A stretch of DNA of 64,000 bases, taken from contig NC_081410.1 in assembly GCF_030272615.1 (NCBI RefSeq), positions 504,424,942 to 504,488,941 on the forward strand, given 5' to 3'. Of the stretch, positions 46,851 through 58,245 are shown piece after piece. Position numbers and translations under genes: made by a program. The notes beneath the pieces are model-generated. The model saw only the letters and a list, made by a program, of their open reading frames with translations. It was not told where the DNA came from and searched no databases. Position 1 is the first letter of the stretch; each line of letters starts with the position of its first letter. The stretch comes from Cryptomeria japonica (lineage: Eukaryota; Streptophyta; Pinopsida; Cupressales; Cupressaceae).

Positions 46851-47992
46851 TGTATACACCTAAAAATGATCTGAAGATATTTAATTAAATAAGAAATTAT
46901 TTAATTAATCCCCCTTCCTAATTTAATTGAATTCATTTAAGAAATTTGATTAAATTCCCCCTTTCATCTACTTATTAATAAATCTAAGGATTTACTTAAT
47001 AGGTTCATTTCCATAATCCCCTTTGATTAATTAATTCAAATTAATTAATCCTCCCTCCACTTCAATTAATTCTTCTAATCCCCTAATTAATTAAAACAAA
47101 TCAATTTATGACTTGTTGAAAGTTAATTAGTCTTTTCCTATTATTTTAATTTTTAAATTCAAATTACCCACATGCCTCCAATTTATGAGTTGTTGAAAGT
47201 TAATTAGTCTTTTCCTATTATTTTAATTTTTAAATTCAAATTACCCACATGCCTCCTAACTTCTAACCACTTCTAAACCTAACCCATTTCATCTAACCTT
47301 GGGTTTAATTAAACCTATCTTAGCTTGCACATCCCAACCTCCTTATCCTAACCTCCTATGGTGTGGATACTCTCCCCTTGAGACACATGGCATTCTTGGG
47401 CCACATGTCCCCTCTCCTGGAAGCCCCTTGACACTTGTCACCATAGAGATGACAAATGTCCCCTTTCCTCCAACCTCTTTTCCAACCTCCTCCAATTTCA
47501 CCATTGATATCTTCAGACTCAATCTTGACCGTTGATTCCTGCCACCTCACCCCCTAGCCTTGGAAATCCTATAAATATCCCCCATTTTGGAGCAATAATG
47601 CTCCTGATCTTGTTGCATTTTAGGCATTGTTCCTATAGGCATAGTATCTCTTAGCATATCATTTGAGCATTGTTATTATAGGCAATTGCATCTTATATCT
47701 AGCTTAATTTGATCATTTTATAGCATAATTGTTGAATAATGTAGCTTAATCATTCTCTTTTCTAGCTTAATTGCATTATTATCATTTCAAATCCTCCATC
47801 TAGTTGTAGTCAAGTCACTAGAATTTGCTTATCTAGATCTGAGAGAAAATCCACACTCGCATCTCTTAGGAGGCGATAGATCACTTTGCCATGGTTTTAT
47901 CTTTCTTTGTTTTAAATTTGCTAACCATGCTTGTAATGATTCATTGAGTGTTTGTGTTGCAGCTGCAGGTATCACACTTCATAGGCACGACA
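46851..47992 (+). repeat. 3' LTR of the gypsy element
   Basis: 1,142 bp from TGTATACACCTAAAAATGATC to AGGCACGACA. TATAAATA at 47570-47577 is its core promoter. A 77-bp unit is tandemly duplicated at 47103-47179 and 47180-47256 with a single base difference. It is related to the minus-strand LTR at 2314-3325. Confidence 0.85.
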
Positions 47993-48563
47993 ATATCAAC
48001 ATAGGGCTATGTTGACATCTTAAGGGGGGCATATATGTGGCCTCCTTGTTGCTTATTCTTTTCACTATTTAAAGATTTTTTTTTTAAAACTCTAATCTAT
48101 CATAGTTCACTAATCCTTTCATATCTTGATCTAGAGGACTCTAATTGGCATGTCATCTATTGCATTAGGGTTGATCTTCAGTCCTTTATCTTTCCAAAAA
48201 CTCATTGAGTTGTTTTGAAATTATTTTGAACCTTGTTGAGAATATTTTTCATCACCTATCCTTCATAATTTGAAGTGGTAAATATAATACCCTATTTGTA
48301 CCTCCTAATTATCAAGAAGAAACAAGGGGGCATATAGCTACCCTCAAATTTCATCACTCTTAGTATGTATTCTAGGAGATTTTTTATTTCAACTAACAAA
48401 GTCATTTTGTGGAATGTAGCTCCTAAAGTTGTATTGCAGGTATTGGTACAATAGGGGCTTCGTTCGACACTTATGAAAAAAAAATTTACATGAATTTTTA
48501 CTCTTTTTTACTTTATCTTGCATGTGCACGTAGTTTCATATGACCACTAAAGTGGGGACTAAA
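47993..48563. other. Fragment preceding an unrelated LTR
   Basis: No ORF. GTGGGGACTAAA right before 48564 looks like a polypurine tract, so this is probably the 3' end of an internal region whose 5' part was lost or interrupted by the gypsy element at 39462-47992. AAGGGGGGCATAT and CAAGGGGGCATAT at about 48022 and 48323 are similar purine blocks. Confidence 0.5.
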
Positions 48564-49563
48564 TGTAGCATCATAAATTATACACCTTTAATTAGGGTGT
48601 CCAATTCCACACTCTGTTAGCACTCATTTTAGTATGTCTCATTATACTATGCATTATAGGACTACCATATGCACTTAATTAATAATTAATTTCAGAATAT
48701 GAGTCCTTTCTTAATTTAAACCTCATCATACTCTCATTTGGGTTCTTAATTTTAGGCATCCCATTTATCTTTTAATTATCCTGATTTATTATAAATCATA
48801 CCCCATTTCAAATCTCAAAACGCATTCCCCTCATATAAACATTATATATTTTCAGTTGTAGGATCCTATTATCTTGCATGCTTTTTTTCTCTGAATTTTG
48901 GGAGGATAATATGTAGGTCCTATCCTATTCAAATATAGCTCTATGCAAGAAAAAAAATATAAGTAGGTCATTTATCAAATTAAACATAGGACCTCATATA
49001 TAAAGTGATTATTTTCCTTATTTGTGATATCTAGAATCAATCAATTGAAGGTGCAAAATTGGAGATATCCTTATGAAGTGAAGGTGCTTCTTTTAGGAGA
49101 GATTATAGATCTCCAAATCAACCATCATCAAATCTTCATCAAATTCATTCAATCATGATGGAGGATGATAGGGAATCATCGACTGATGATTGGCTTCTAC
49201 CTCTCCTGAAGGGGTTGGGTATGATTTCATGTTGTTCTCACATTTCTGCATTTAAGCTTCAAATTTGAGATTCATCATTTCAAGTTATTTGATATATGCA
49301 TTCTTGATTTAGCTACAAGTTACATCCACTAATATCATTTAGTGTTTTTCTCTAACACATTTGAGTAGTATCCTAGTTTACATTTATGCACTTTAGCTCA
49401 TAGAAATCTTAGACACACTTAAGATTCAAGAGCATACACATTATTCCAATTTCAATATCGGCTATTTGTGGAGATGGAAATCACCAAAATAAGGGGTTGA
49501 CTAAGGAAAACCCCTATATAGCCACAACCTTGTCCTCTTTTTTATTTTGCAGGTGCATCTACA
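48564..49563 (+). repeat. LTR of a further gypsy-type element
   Basis: 1,000 bp from TGTAGCATCATAAATTATAC to AGGTGCATCTACA, so the ends form a TGTAG/CTACA inverted repeat. A CCTATATAGCC box lies near 49512. A polypurine tract on its left suggests the 3' LTR of a plus-strand element. The flanks do not form a target duplication (CTAAA against AGTTT). Confidence 0.65.
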
Positions 49564-50649
49564 AGTTTCTTGTAGAGATAGGAGGATGAGAAGGCAACCA
49601 AGAAGCATGGATAGAGCACCAAATCAAGATAGGATAGGGACACCCTAGACAAGGGTGTGTGGGGTACCCTGTTTAGACAAGGGTGTGTGGGGTACCCCTG
49701 TCTTGACAAGGGTGCCCTAGGCGACCCTATCACTAGGAAATAGCTCTAGATTTGATAGGAATTCAGTTATGGATCTTAAGAGATCAGATCTAGATTTGTG
49801 TATAGTAGTTGGAAGATTGAGATGCTTTGAGAAACCTTATCTAGTGAAATCAAATTCAGATTCTAAACACAGGTGCACCTCTGTGCTTTCTACTCATTTA
49901 TATACCTATTGTGAAGCTTATGTTTATGCAAAAATTTTCTATAGTGTTCCAATATTTCATTGTCTCATACTTAGATCCTAGATTGATATCTTTCCAAAGA
50001 AGTGGAGGAATATAAGCCCTAAAGTATCATCTATCCCTCTTTGACAAGAGTTAGTCAAATGCAATCACCCCTTTTGTCTCTTTGTATTCCAATGTTTTAG
50101 TGAAAGTGGGTCTTGGTCCTAGTTTTTCCTTATTCCATTTAGAAGTACGAATACATATTTGAGAAGAGAAAATACAGATACACAGATGTAGCTTTTGTAG
50201 AGGTAGAAATTGGAGGAAAAGGTCACCATGGGAGAATTTGTCTAAGACTTTTCTAAGAAAACTTGATGGAAACAATTAGAAAAACATCTTGATCTAGAAA
50301 AGATATATGTTGTCCACATCTAAGCTTCTAGACAAGGGTGGCTCATGCAAAATTGTTTAGAATTTTCAAGTCCAAATTTTAGACATGGGTTCCTCTCTAC
50401 TTCCTTTTTCTAGATCAATACTCTACATATCTGATTTGAGACTATTTACGCATGTTTATGACTATCAATTTCACATATTTAGCCCTAGATCTTGCATTCA
50501 ATTTACATCTTTCCATAGCTCATCTTTAACTACAATTCAAGGAGTATTGAATTCACCTTGTTCCTAGTCCTTTTCAATAAAATTTTTGATTGAGCCAAGT
50601 GGATCCATTCTCCTTCCAAATATAATCATTGGATATAGGTTTTATTCCT
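49564..50649. other. Non-coding or unrecognised remnant
   Basis: At 49635-49735 a ~28-bp unit (GACAAGGGTGTGTGGGGTAC) is repeated about three times in tandem. The rest, up to 50649, may be the decayed downstream part of the minus-strand gag-protease gene, but I recognise no motif in it. Confidence 0.45.
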
Positions 50650-52413
50650 AGTTTGCATGCATAGAACCCTATTTACCATCATTACAACTCCAAAGAAATT
50701 ATTGTTGGTATTGCTTCACTTTCTTCTCTATGCATCGTTAAGAATAACAAAAACCTCTTACCTTCATTTCTTTGAATATTTCTCTTGTAGAGATAAAACT
50801 TTCAAATTTCCCTTCATCCTCAAGGGGAAACAAGATCACTTAAGTACCATCTTTCCAAAAAGTATACACATTATTTCTACCATCATGCATTACCTTCTAG
50901 TCATATTGCCATGGCCTTCCCAATAATACATGTCATGCATCTATTGGAATGACATCACAACATACTTTGACATCTTTGTAAGTCTTACCTATGCAAAACT
51001 TGATCAAACACATTTTGTCAATAATAACTTCATTCTCCTTTTTAAACCATGCAATACAGTAAGGATGGTCATGTTTCTCAAACTGTAGGTTTTATTTTTC
51101 TACCATTTTTCTGGAAACCATATTCTCATAACTACCACTACCAACAATAACTTGACATATCTTTCCATTTGAAGTGTATCTAGTTTGACAAAACATTTGT
51201 TTGAATCCAAGAATCATCACAACCTCTTGTTTGTTTTTTCTCCTTTGTTTGAATAACCGTTCCTATTATTATCATGAGATTGTCCCCCACATCTGGTGAA
51301 ATTTGAGATTTGATTTCTTCTTCTTCGTTCTTAGCTAGAGCTAAGTTCAGTCCATTTTTCTCTCCTTGTTTTTGTTATTGCATGTAATAGTTTGAGCATT
51401 CAAATTCCCTATGGCACTCTTCAGCACAACTAAAGCAAATGAAATCTTTTTGTGGGTTTTTCTATCCTCTATGATTATTATAACATCTACCCATCTAAAA
51501 CCCTCTTCCTCTTTGTTGATTTTGTAAGTTGTATTGGGTGCCATCTAATTTTTGTGCTCCTTGAGATGATTCTCCTCAACTATAATTTAAATCACCCTAC
51601 AATCAATAATTTGTGCTTCTTCTTTCTCTTCTACTCCTTTGGAAATATTTTCTATTATATTTTTCCCCCGCCTTTAAAGCTAATCAATATACTTCTCCAA
51701 TACTATTAGCCCTGTGCATTCTCAATTCATATTTAACAAAGAATTTTAGACCATTCACATGCCTTGTAGCCATCTTCTCATCAGTTTCTTTGTGCTCCAC
51801 TCAAATGGAAAATTTGTAAAACTTATTTGTATAATATTCCATAGTAGATTTTTTTTTTTAGGATTTGAAATCTATGAAAAAGGGTCTATGCATAATCCAA
51901 TAGGAAAACATGTCTCTCTCAACTTCTCCTCCATCTTTTTCTAGGTTCCGATTTTATCCATTCCTATTTTTGTTTGTTCTTTCTATATATTATCCCACCA
52001 AAAGATTACATGACCCTTTAACTTGGTGCATGCAAATTTTACCTTCTTTTCCTCTGTTATAGGCTTTTACACAAAGAATTTCTCCATGCCATTCTACCAA
52101 TCTAGGTCAGCTCCTCTAGTTTGAGAATACCTACATAATCAAAAACTTCAATTTTAATTTCATCATTTTCATTTCACCCTTATAATTCCCTGAGAATATT
52201 TTCTTCAAAGGTTAGGCACTCTAACTTTTCTTCCTCTTCATAATTTGCATGTTGTTTTGCACCTCTTTGTCTTGTTCCTCCATCAGAATTTTTCCCCTTA
52301 TTCTCTGATTTCCTATTATGTCCACAAGCTTTGATACCTATCTTTGTAGATCTTTAATATCTTTATGTGTCTAGGAAAGACCCCCTCTTCCTCTTCCTCT
52401 CTAAGCCATCTTC
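50650..52413 (-). pseudogene. Ty3/gypsy gag-protease remnant
   Basis: On the minus strand, just inside a primer site at 52414-52429, come an acidic gag N terminus and a capsid region (KVKFACTKLKGHVI, the W-W-D-N block, ERHVFLLDYAQTLF-like, ...KFFVKYELRMHRANS near 51690). A zinc knuckle with all four ligands follows (CFSCAEECHREFEC, near 51410-51450). A protease segment comes next (CQVIVGSGSYENMVSRK near 51130-51170, where the catalytic Asp is Gly), then CHVLLGRPWQYD (near 50890-50930). Many stops and frameshifts. Plus-strand ORFs here are shadows. The gag type (single knuckle, D/G-S-G protease) differs from the other gypsy elements. Confidence 0.75.
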
Positions 52414-52429
52414 CTAGTCTGATACCAAA
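52414..52429 (-). promoter_or_regulatory. Primer binding site of the minus-strand gag-protease element
   Basis: On the minus strand TTTGGTATCAGACTAGG lies between GGTTGCATCA (LTR end) and the gag region; initiator-Met tRNA type. Confidence 0.7.
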
Positions 52430-53559
52430 TGATGCAACCAAAATTCACAACATAAAAAAACAAAAAGTGTCTGCATTATTAAAATAAAACACAAAAAACT
52501 ATAGAAATTCATTAATTTTTGTTTCATTTTTCATTCCCTTCTCCCCCCAAAACTACAAGAAAAATTTATTTTAATTACAAATCTGAACATTACCTTTTTT
52601 GGCAATTTTTAGCAAAATCTAAAAAATTACCATTTTTGGTAGTTTTTGGTAAAATCCAAAATTTGTCTTTCTTGGTAATTTTTAGCAATTTTCTTAATTT
52701 ATCTTGTTTGAGGTAATTTTGCATTCTTATCTACATGGCTTATAGAAGTTTGCAATTATTTAAAACTAAATAAAGCAACAATAATTTTAATTTTTTAACT
52801 TACTAATCTAATGAAATGCAAGGCTTTGAAATTAATTTAAAATTTCAATTTGGAAAAAACCGCAACTTTCTCCAACTACAACTAAAAATATGGCCTTCAT
52901 AAATCATCCCTACATGAGATGGATGGAGTAGAAGCTAATAACCTTCCAAACTTGTTAGCCATAATAGTCCTAGAAGCAATATGTTCTAGAGAAGAATTTT
53001 CCAGGCTTCATTAAAATCCAAGGCTCTAGTTATCCTATTGGCACATGATGCAAGGCCTTGTATGTGAATAATAATAAGGCCAATATCAACATAATTCCTA
53101 GGAAATTCAATGAAACCATTTTTCTTGATTTAAAGAGAACCATAGAAAATATTAAAGTAGTCACTCTAGCTTGAGAAAAAATAAATGGTGGCAAGCACTT
53201 TTGAACAAATATAAAACTTATTAGCAAGGGAAAGAGTCTTGACAATCTAAAAGTAGAGCTTTATCTCAATGTTACCAAGAACATATTGTCAGGGAGTTAT
53301 AGAAGGGAATAAAATTAAAGGGTATGCCTAAAATCCTATATATTTACCAATGGTCAATCCATTTCCACCCAAAAGAATCTATATAGAAAGGCTTGACAAG
53401 GAAGGATTGGTGATGATACTAGAGATGGAAGCAAGACAAAATTGTTAGGGTATTGAAGGACATGAGTAACATTATCTATCTCTTCTAAGAGGATGAGAAA
53501 ATAGTCACAAGAAAAATGGCCATTAAAAATCTAGAGAGAAGAATTGGTTAGAGAAATAC
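52430..53559. other. Presumed 5' LTR of the minus-strand gypsy element, then unassigned sequence
   Basis: The plus strand begins TGATGCAACCAAAATTC at 52430, the outer copy of the LTR end. The LTR's other boundary is not clear; a similar TGATGCAAGG at 53046 may be related. A ~35-bp unit with TTTTTGGCAATTTTTAGCAAAATC recurs near 52595-52690. Nothing coding is certain before 53560. Confidence 0.45.
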
Positions 53560-53790
53560 CTTTTTGATTCATGAAGGAAATTATGAATTTTTGGTAATGT
53601 CCTTTGGCTTAACAAACATCCTACTTTTTAAATCTAATCAATATAATCCTACATAGTTGCTACATAAATTCATATTGATCTTCTTCAATGATAATTTCAT
53701 ATATAGTAGGGCCAATCATCTCCATTATATGGAGATCATGTTGAAACTTGGGTTATATTCACCTATAGAGAGTTATTGTAGGAAGAGTTT
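53560..53790 (+). pseudogene. Ty3/gypsy reverse transcriptase scrap
   Basis: About 75 codons around the catalytic motif: IHEGNYEFLVMSFGLTN-like at 53565-53625 in shifted frames, then LLHKFILIFFNDNFIYSRAN (53657-53720), where the F-x-D-D core reads F-F-N-D, and HLHYMEIMLKLG. It is opposite in strand to the gag-protease remnant at 50650-52413, so it belongs to a different insertion. Confidence 0.7.
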
Positions 53791-54299
53791 AACTAAAGAC
53801 TATATTGTAGTGATATGTGATAAATTTCTATGGTTTTTTTTTATAGAATTTATGTTGAATTTAATGTGTTAATTTTATGATATTAAGTATAGTGTAGCAT
53901 ACATGGGTTATTTACATGTGTTGTTACAGAGGTATGTGCACCCAACAAAAGTGTATTCCTTATTTTATGTTTCTATAGGGTTGTGATAGGATTTCCTTTA
54001 AATATGAAGTTGCATGTTGAATTACACATTGTGTTTTTCAACCTGCACAATCTTAGTTAATGGTTTCTAAGATATGTGTTTATGCACTTTTAATGTTATC
54101 TCAAATGAATGGTTGGATATCATAACTTTCCTCTTTAGATAATAGAGGCATGTGCACCCGAATAAAAGTATATTCATATTTTTATGCTATTGCAGGGTTG
54201 TGATAGTATTTCATTGTATACATGAAGTTGCAAGTTGAAATACAAATTATATTTTTCAACTTGCATAAGCTTAGTTCATGGTTTGTAAGATGTAGTTTT
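53791..54299. repeat. Tandem duplication of ~216 bp cut by an LTR
   Basis: GAGGTATGTGCACCCAACAAAAGTGTATTC at 53929 and GAGGCATGTGCACCCGAATA at 54145 start two copies that align through ATGGTTTGTAAGATGTAG. The second copy stops where TGTTGGAATGATT begins at 54300, which fixes the LTR boundary there. Confidence 0.75.
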
Positions 54300-55565
54300 T
54301 GTTGGAATGATTTGCATAACTGATGATAATGTTGACATATATGTTGAAGGACTGTTGGTGATGATATATTGAAGGACTGTTGGTGATGATATATTGAAGG
54401 ATTGTTGGTGATGATAATGATAGACTTATAAAGCACTGAGAGGGGGGGGGTGAATCAGTGATAGCAAAAACATTAACACTTTAAACCCAGACCGGTAAAA
54501 ACAATTAACCAGTTTACTTAAGACTTTGCATGCAATCCAAAGTGTTATAAAAGCATTCACAACAAGTAAAACATTCACCATAACACAAGTGTTTATACAT
54601 GGAAAACCCAACTGGGAAAAACCACGGTGAGATGGGACTCACAAGTTAACTATCTGCAGAAATAGGTAACTGACTAATTAAGGTCTACAAAGTGCTCTGT
54701 TAGGAGCGAATCCTGTTAAAGATCCCAAAGACCTGTTAGGAGCTATACCTAATTAAAGGTAACCTTAGTGGAGGATTTAGATCCAAGTTAATGAATCGCC
54801 TTGTTAGAGGATTTTTACAATGAAGCTTGTTAGAGCTTACCCGGTTAGGGGATTTAACTGTTGTAGTGATTATAAAACAACAGGTGCTATGATCTAGGAA
54901 TAACACATTCTGCTTGTATAGATCCTTTTTTTCTCACTCAATACTGCATCACCTACATACTCTACAACTCCTTCAATAAATCACATCAACTCTAACTCTT
55001 AACATCACTTGTATCTCACATATCAAAATAACTCATCACAATGTCTTTTTATAGACATTAGATTTCATGTCAGTTCAAGAACCTCAACACAATTTCCTAG
55101 GTTTAGTGAATCTGGGCAAGCTTCCATACCTCATCACAAATCATCATAAAAAATGTTGGTTAGAGATAACTCATCACGACTGGTGATAACTCATCACACA
55201 ATCAATAAAACCGGTTGGAACACCGATACCGGTTGAGTGTTAACCACTTCCAACTCATAGACTGATTGTCTCCATTTGCCTCCTTGTCACTCTCTGATGT
55301 ATCTTGAAACTGGTGTCATTGGAATAGACCAAAACCAATTGTCTTTAATTCATATACTGGTTGTCAACATATACCGGTTTAGACACCTTCATACCAGTTA
55401 GACTTCTCTATACATATGATACCGGTTTGCAATATAAAGACTAAGGAGTAGATTAATTTGACCTAACTAAGATGACCATGACAATATGAACATATGTGTG
55501 TGTATATGTGTCATCAATGACAACACATAAAGTCATCCAATATAAAAATCATCATCATGCAAACA
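54300..55565 (-). repeat. 3' LTR of element C (minus strand)
   Basis: 1,266 bp. On the minus strand it starts TGTTTGCATGATGATG after the polypurine tract and ends AAATCATTCCAACA at the duplicated flank. It includes a three-copy 25-bp repeat (GAAGGACTGTTGGTGATGAT, plus strand, 54345-54420) near the end and ACCGGT/CCGGTT boxes. The region 54590-54900 aligns by eye with 62180-62500, so it belongs to the same family as the solo LTR at 61431-62829. Confidence 0.8.
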
Positions 55566-55705
55566 ATCTCCCCCTTTGGCATTGATGCCAACACTTAGAA
55601 AAAATTTACAACTAAGTGTGCTTACAAAAATGTACAGATTCCCCCTTAAAAGTACATACAATATTTTCACATCACATACATATTTCTACTCCCCCTTTGA
55701 CAACA
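55566..55705 (-). promoter_or_regulatory. Doubled polypurine motif of element C
   Basis: On the minus strand GCATCAATGCCAAAGGGGGA lies against the LTR (55566-55588), and TTGTCAAAGGGGGAG about 120 bp upstream (near 55690-55705), with AAGGGGGAAT between them (near 55641). Confidence 0.7.
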
Positions 55706-55799
55706 ATGCCAAATTGAAAAGTTAAAAATATATATATTATATCAAAAACTACATATATATAAATATAAGAGTTTTTCAAGGTGTGTACAAAGCAATTCG

Positions 55800-58245
55800 T
55801 CAGAAAATGTCATCGAAATGAATCTTCATGTGTGCAAAATCATTATCTCATGTTTCTAATAGTGTTTCAGTGATCTCAATAGTTGTCATAATTTGTGCAG
55901 CAAATTCTTCCATTGCATCCACTGTGCTCATCTTCGGGGTAGACAAAACTGATTTTGAATCCTTTTATGCCCTCTATAGGATTTCAACTTTTGGAATCAA
56001 CTGGTTCTTTAGTTCTTTCAAGGATCTCATTCGTTTAACTTGTTCAAAATCATAAACATCTAACAAATATTGCAAAACATCAACCGATTTGCCAAAATCT
56101 AAAGCCGAATCCTGTACTGGTATGTAAGCATTACTTATCCTTTCTAGTTCCTTTTTTTGTATCTTCTCGCCTTTTCTTCAAATCAGAATAAAAAAATAAA
56201 ACTTTAGATGTATTAGCCAAAAATTTACCTTCAGTCAATAGCAGTTCTCAAAAGATCTTTATTAATTGATAAAGAAATCTTGCCTTCATCAATATCTGAC
56301 ATTATTTACTCTCCCCTTTTCTTCCTATAACCTTTTTTCAGCTAAGGCATGTGTTGCCTCTTCAAGTGATTTCACTTGGTTAGTAGCATTGACAACCAAA
56401 TGTCCACATTTGCCAATAGGGGTAGACAAATTACCAGTATCAGTCTCTAGTAGGAGACATGATAGAATGTCAACAGCAGTCTGAATAGTTTCTCCTTCTT
56501 TTCTCTGCTCTTTCAACCTTTTCGTTTGAGCTCGGGATTGCATAACAATAGCAATCTTCATCAGTTCAAATGCACTCAATTTGTCCACATCAATTGGACC
56601 TTGTATGCTTATTGAGTCATCATCATCATTAGCTATTGTTTTCTCCTTCTTCTTTGTTTTCTCCTCTTCATCCTTTTTCACTTCTACCTTCTTCTCTTCA
56701 TCCTTTTTCTTTGGTTTCTCTTTCTTCATCTCTGTTTGTTCTTCCTATGTAGTTGTAGTGATTGGTGGCATTTGACTTTCAATATTATGATCTTTTTCCG
56801 GTGGTGGTTGAATATCCACACTTGGTTCATTAACCAATGCTCCCTTTGTTATTTCTTCACCAACAATATCTGGTTGCAATTCAGTTTCCTTAACTGGATC
56901 AATGACATTACCAATTCTGTCAATAATACCCTGAATTTCTTTTGTATCATCCACAAAGAACATGACCGGTGGAGAACTTGTGTCATCCTTGTTCTTGATA
57001 GGATAGACTACATCTGATGTAATAAACTCTTTAGCATCTCACTTTGATGGACCTCCAGTATCAATTTGATTAGGTTTATTATCATAGCCTTTCAATAGTG
57101 CATTCTTCCTCTAAATATCTTGTGCAATTCTATGAGTATCATCTTCAATAGGTTGAATATTTTCATCCAATAATTTCAGTCTCCTTGTCTTAGAATGAAA
57201 CTATCCTTTTTACTTAGCAAGTAATGCTAATAATTTCTCATGAGACAACTTAAGAAACTATTGAACACAAACTCTATCAATAATCTCTTCGTCCTATTCT
57301 AAAATCAACATCCATTTATTTTCAAGAATTGAATATAAAGAATCAGAAATGTCCTTTTGAATATCTTGTGGCAACCGATTGTACTGACACGAATGATTGA
57401 TTACCTCTTGAACAATTTCTTGTTTCTGACCTTCATCAAAAGAATCAAAATGTTCTTTTACATTATCAAACCGCTTTCTCCTTAGTGTTTTCAGAGTCCT
57501 TTCAAAATCGCTCAGTGGTTTGAATGATGTAACATTAATAGGAGTGCTTTGCTTGGAAATGTCTTCTACTGGTTTGGATTTCTTACCAGACAATTTCATT
57601 TTCTTTGATTCTTCTTCACTATCAATTTCCTCAATGCTTCATATTCTTCTTGAAGAATGAGATGTCTGCCTCTCTTCTTCATTGTAGTCTGCTTCTTTCC
57701 ATATACCTTGGGTACCAGTTCCTTCTTGATTTGAATACTTCTAGTTACCCTTGTACCGGTGGTCATAGAAGCTACTTTCTCAACTTTCTTCTTTTTCTCC
57801 TTGGCAAATCTGGGTTGAGCAGGTGCAATTATTTCCTGATAAGTTCCCATTCTTTTCTTCTTTGTATCCTTAAGAGATGCCAAAAGGTTGCTGGCATACC
57901 GATTAGAAATTCATAGCTGACTTCATAACACATTTCTTCTATTTCTTCTTCTCTGGGTTCAACGACTTCCATAAGGGAAAAGTCAATGGTCACAGTGAAA
58001 CAGATGTCATTTTCAAAGTGTTTCACCACTTCAACAGATAACCTTAATCTCATGCTCATCTTCCTTTGAAACTCATTGAAATACATGTTCATTGCAATAG
58101 GAAATGTGTTCTTCACAACCTTAATGTTATTCTTGATTTGGGTTGTAACCGGTATGTCCTTAGACCATTGTATGTCACCAATTCCTGGAATGAAATTATG
58201 AAAGTAAAAGAATAGACCAATCAATAGTTGTCCATATTTAAACTT
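55800..58245 (-). pseudogene. ORF2 of element C, C-terminal two thirds
   Basis: Minus strand from 58245: KFKYGQLLIGLFFYF, IPGIGDIQWSKDIPV, FENDICFTVTIDFSLMEVVE and MCYEV correspond in order to FRYGNLLVCLMLYF, the QWAFDIPIG region, ICFMVKKDVTLMEAV and MGYEV of the element A copy. A basic linker follows (57600-57850, many K/R). Then come a 100-codon open piece (57294-57599, HFDSFDEGQKQEIVQEVI), an acidic stretch (56745-56963) and a K/E-rich coil with SAFELMKIAIVMQSR (56540-56580) that parallels TELMMMAARKMMKEG of copy A. Frameshifts and stops separate the pieces. ORFs on the plus strand here are shadows. Confidence 0.75.

Larger units (their letters stand above)
39462..47992 (+). mobile_element. 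Defective Ty3/gypsy element (Tat/Ogre-like order), 5' LTR almost entirely missing
   Basis: A 22-bp remnant matching the 3' end of the LTR (39462-39483 against 47971-47992, one mismatch) precedes the primer site. Then come about 2 kb of leader, a protease region, an additional RNase H-like domain, integrase, an A-rich minisatellite, a polypurine tract and a full 3' LTR. The capsid domain and RT palm are missing. The rest of the 5' LTR has been replaced by, or deleted into, the LINE. The RNase H between RT and integrase fits the Tat/Ogre type, an inference from domain order. Confidence 0.8.
54300..58245 (-). mobile_element. Element C: 3' half of a third gag-ORF2 type element
   Basis: Minus-strand order is ORF2 remnant (58245 to about 55800), doubled polypurine motif, 3' LTR. 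The 5' LTR, gag and the first third of ORF2 are gone, replaced at about 58245 by an opposite-facing copia fragment. It has the same architecture as elements A and B but is clearly diverged. Confidence 0.78.

Noticed and set aside
48564-49563. Solo LTR insertion
   Set aside because: The flanks CTAAA and AGTTT do not match, and a polypurine tract lies on the left, so it is more likely the 3' LTR of a truncated element.
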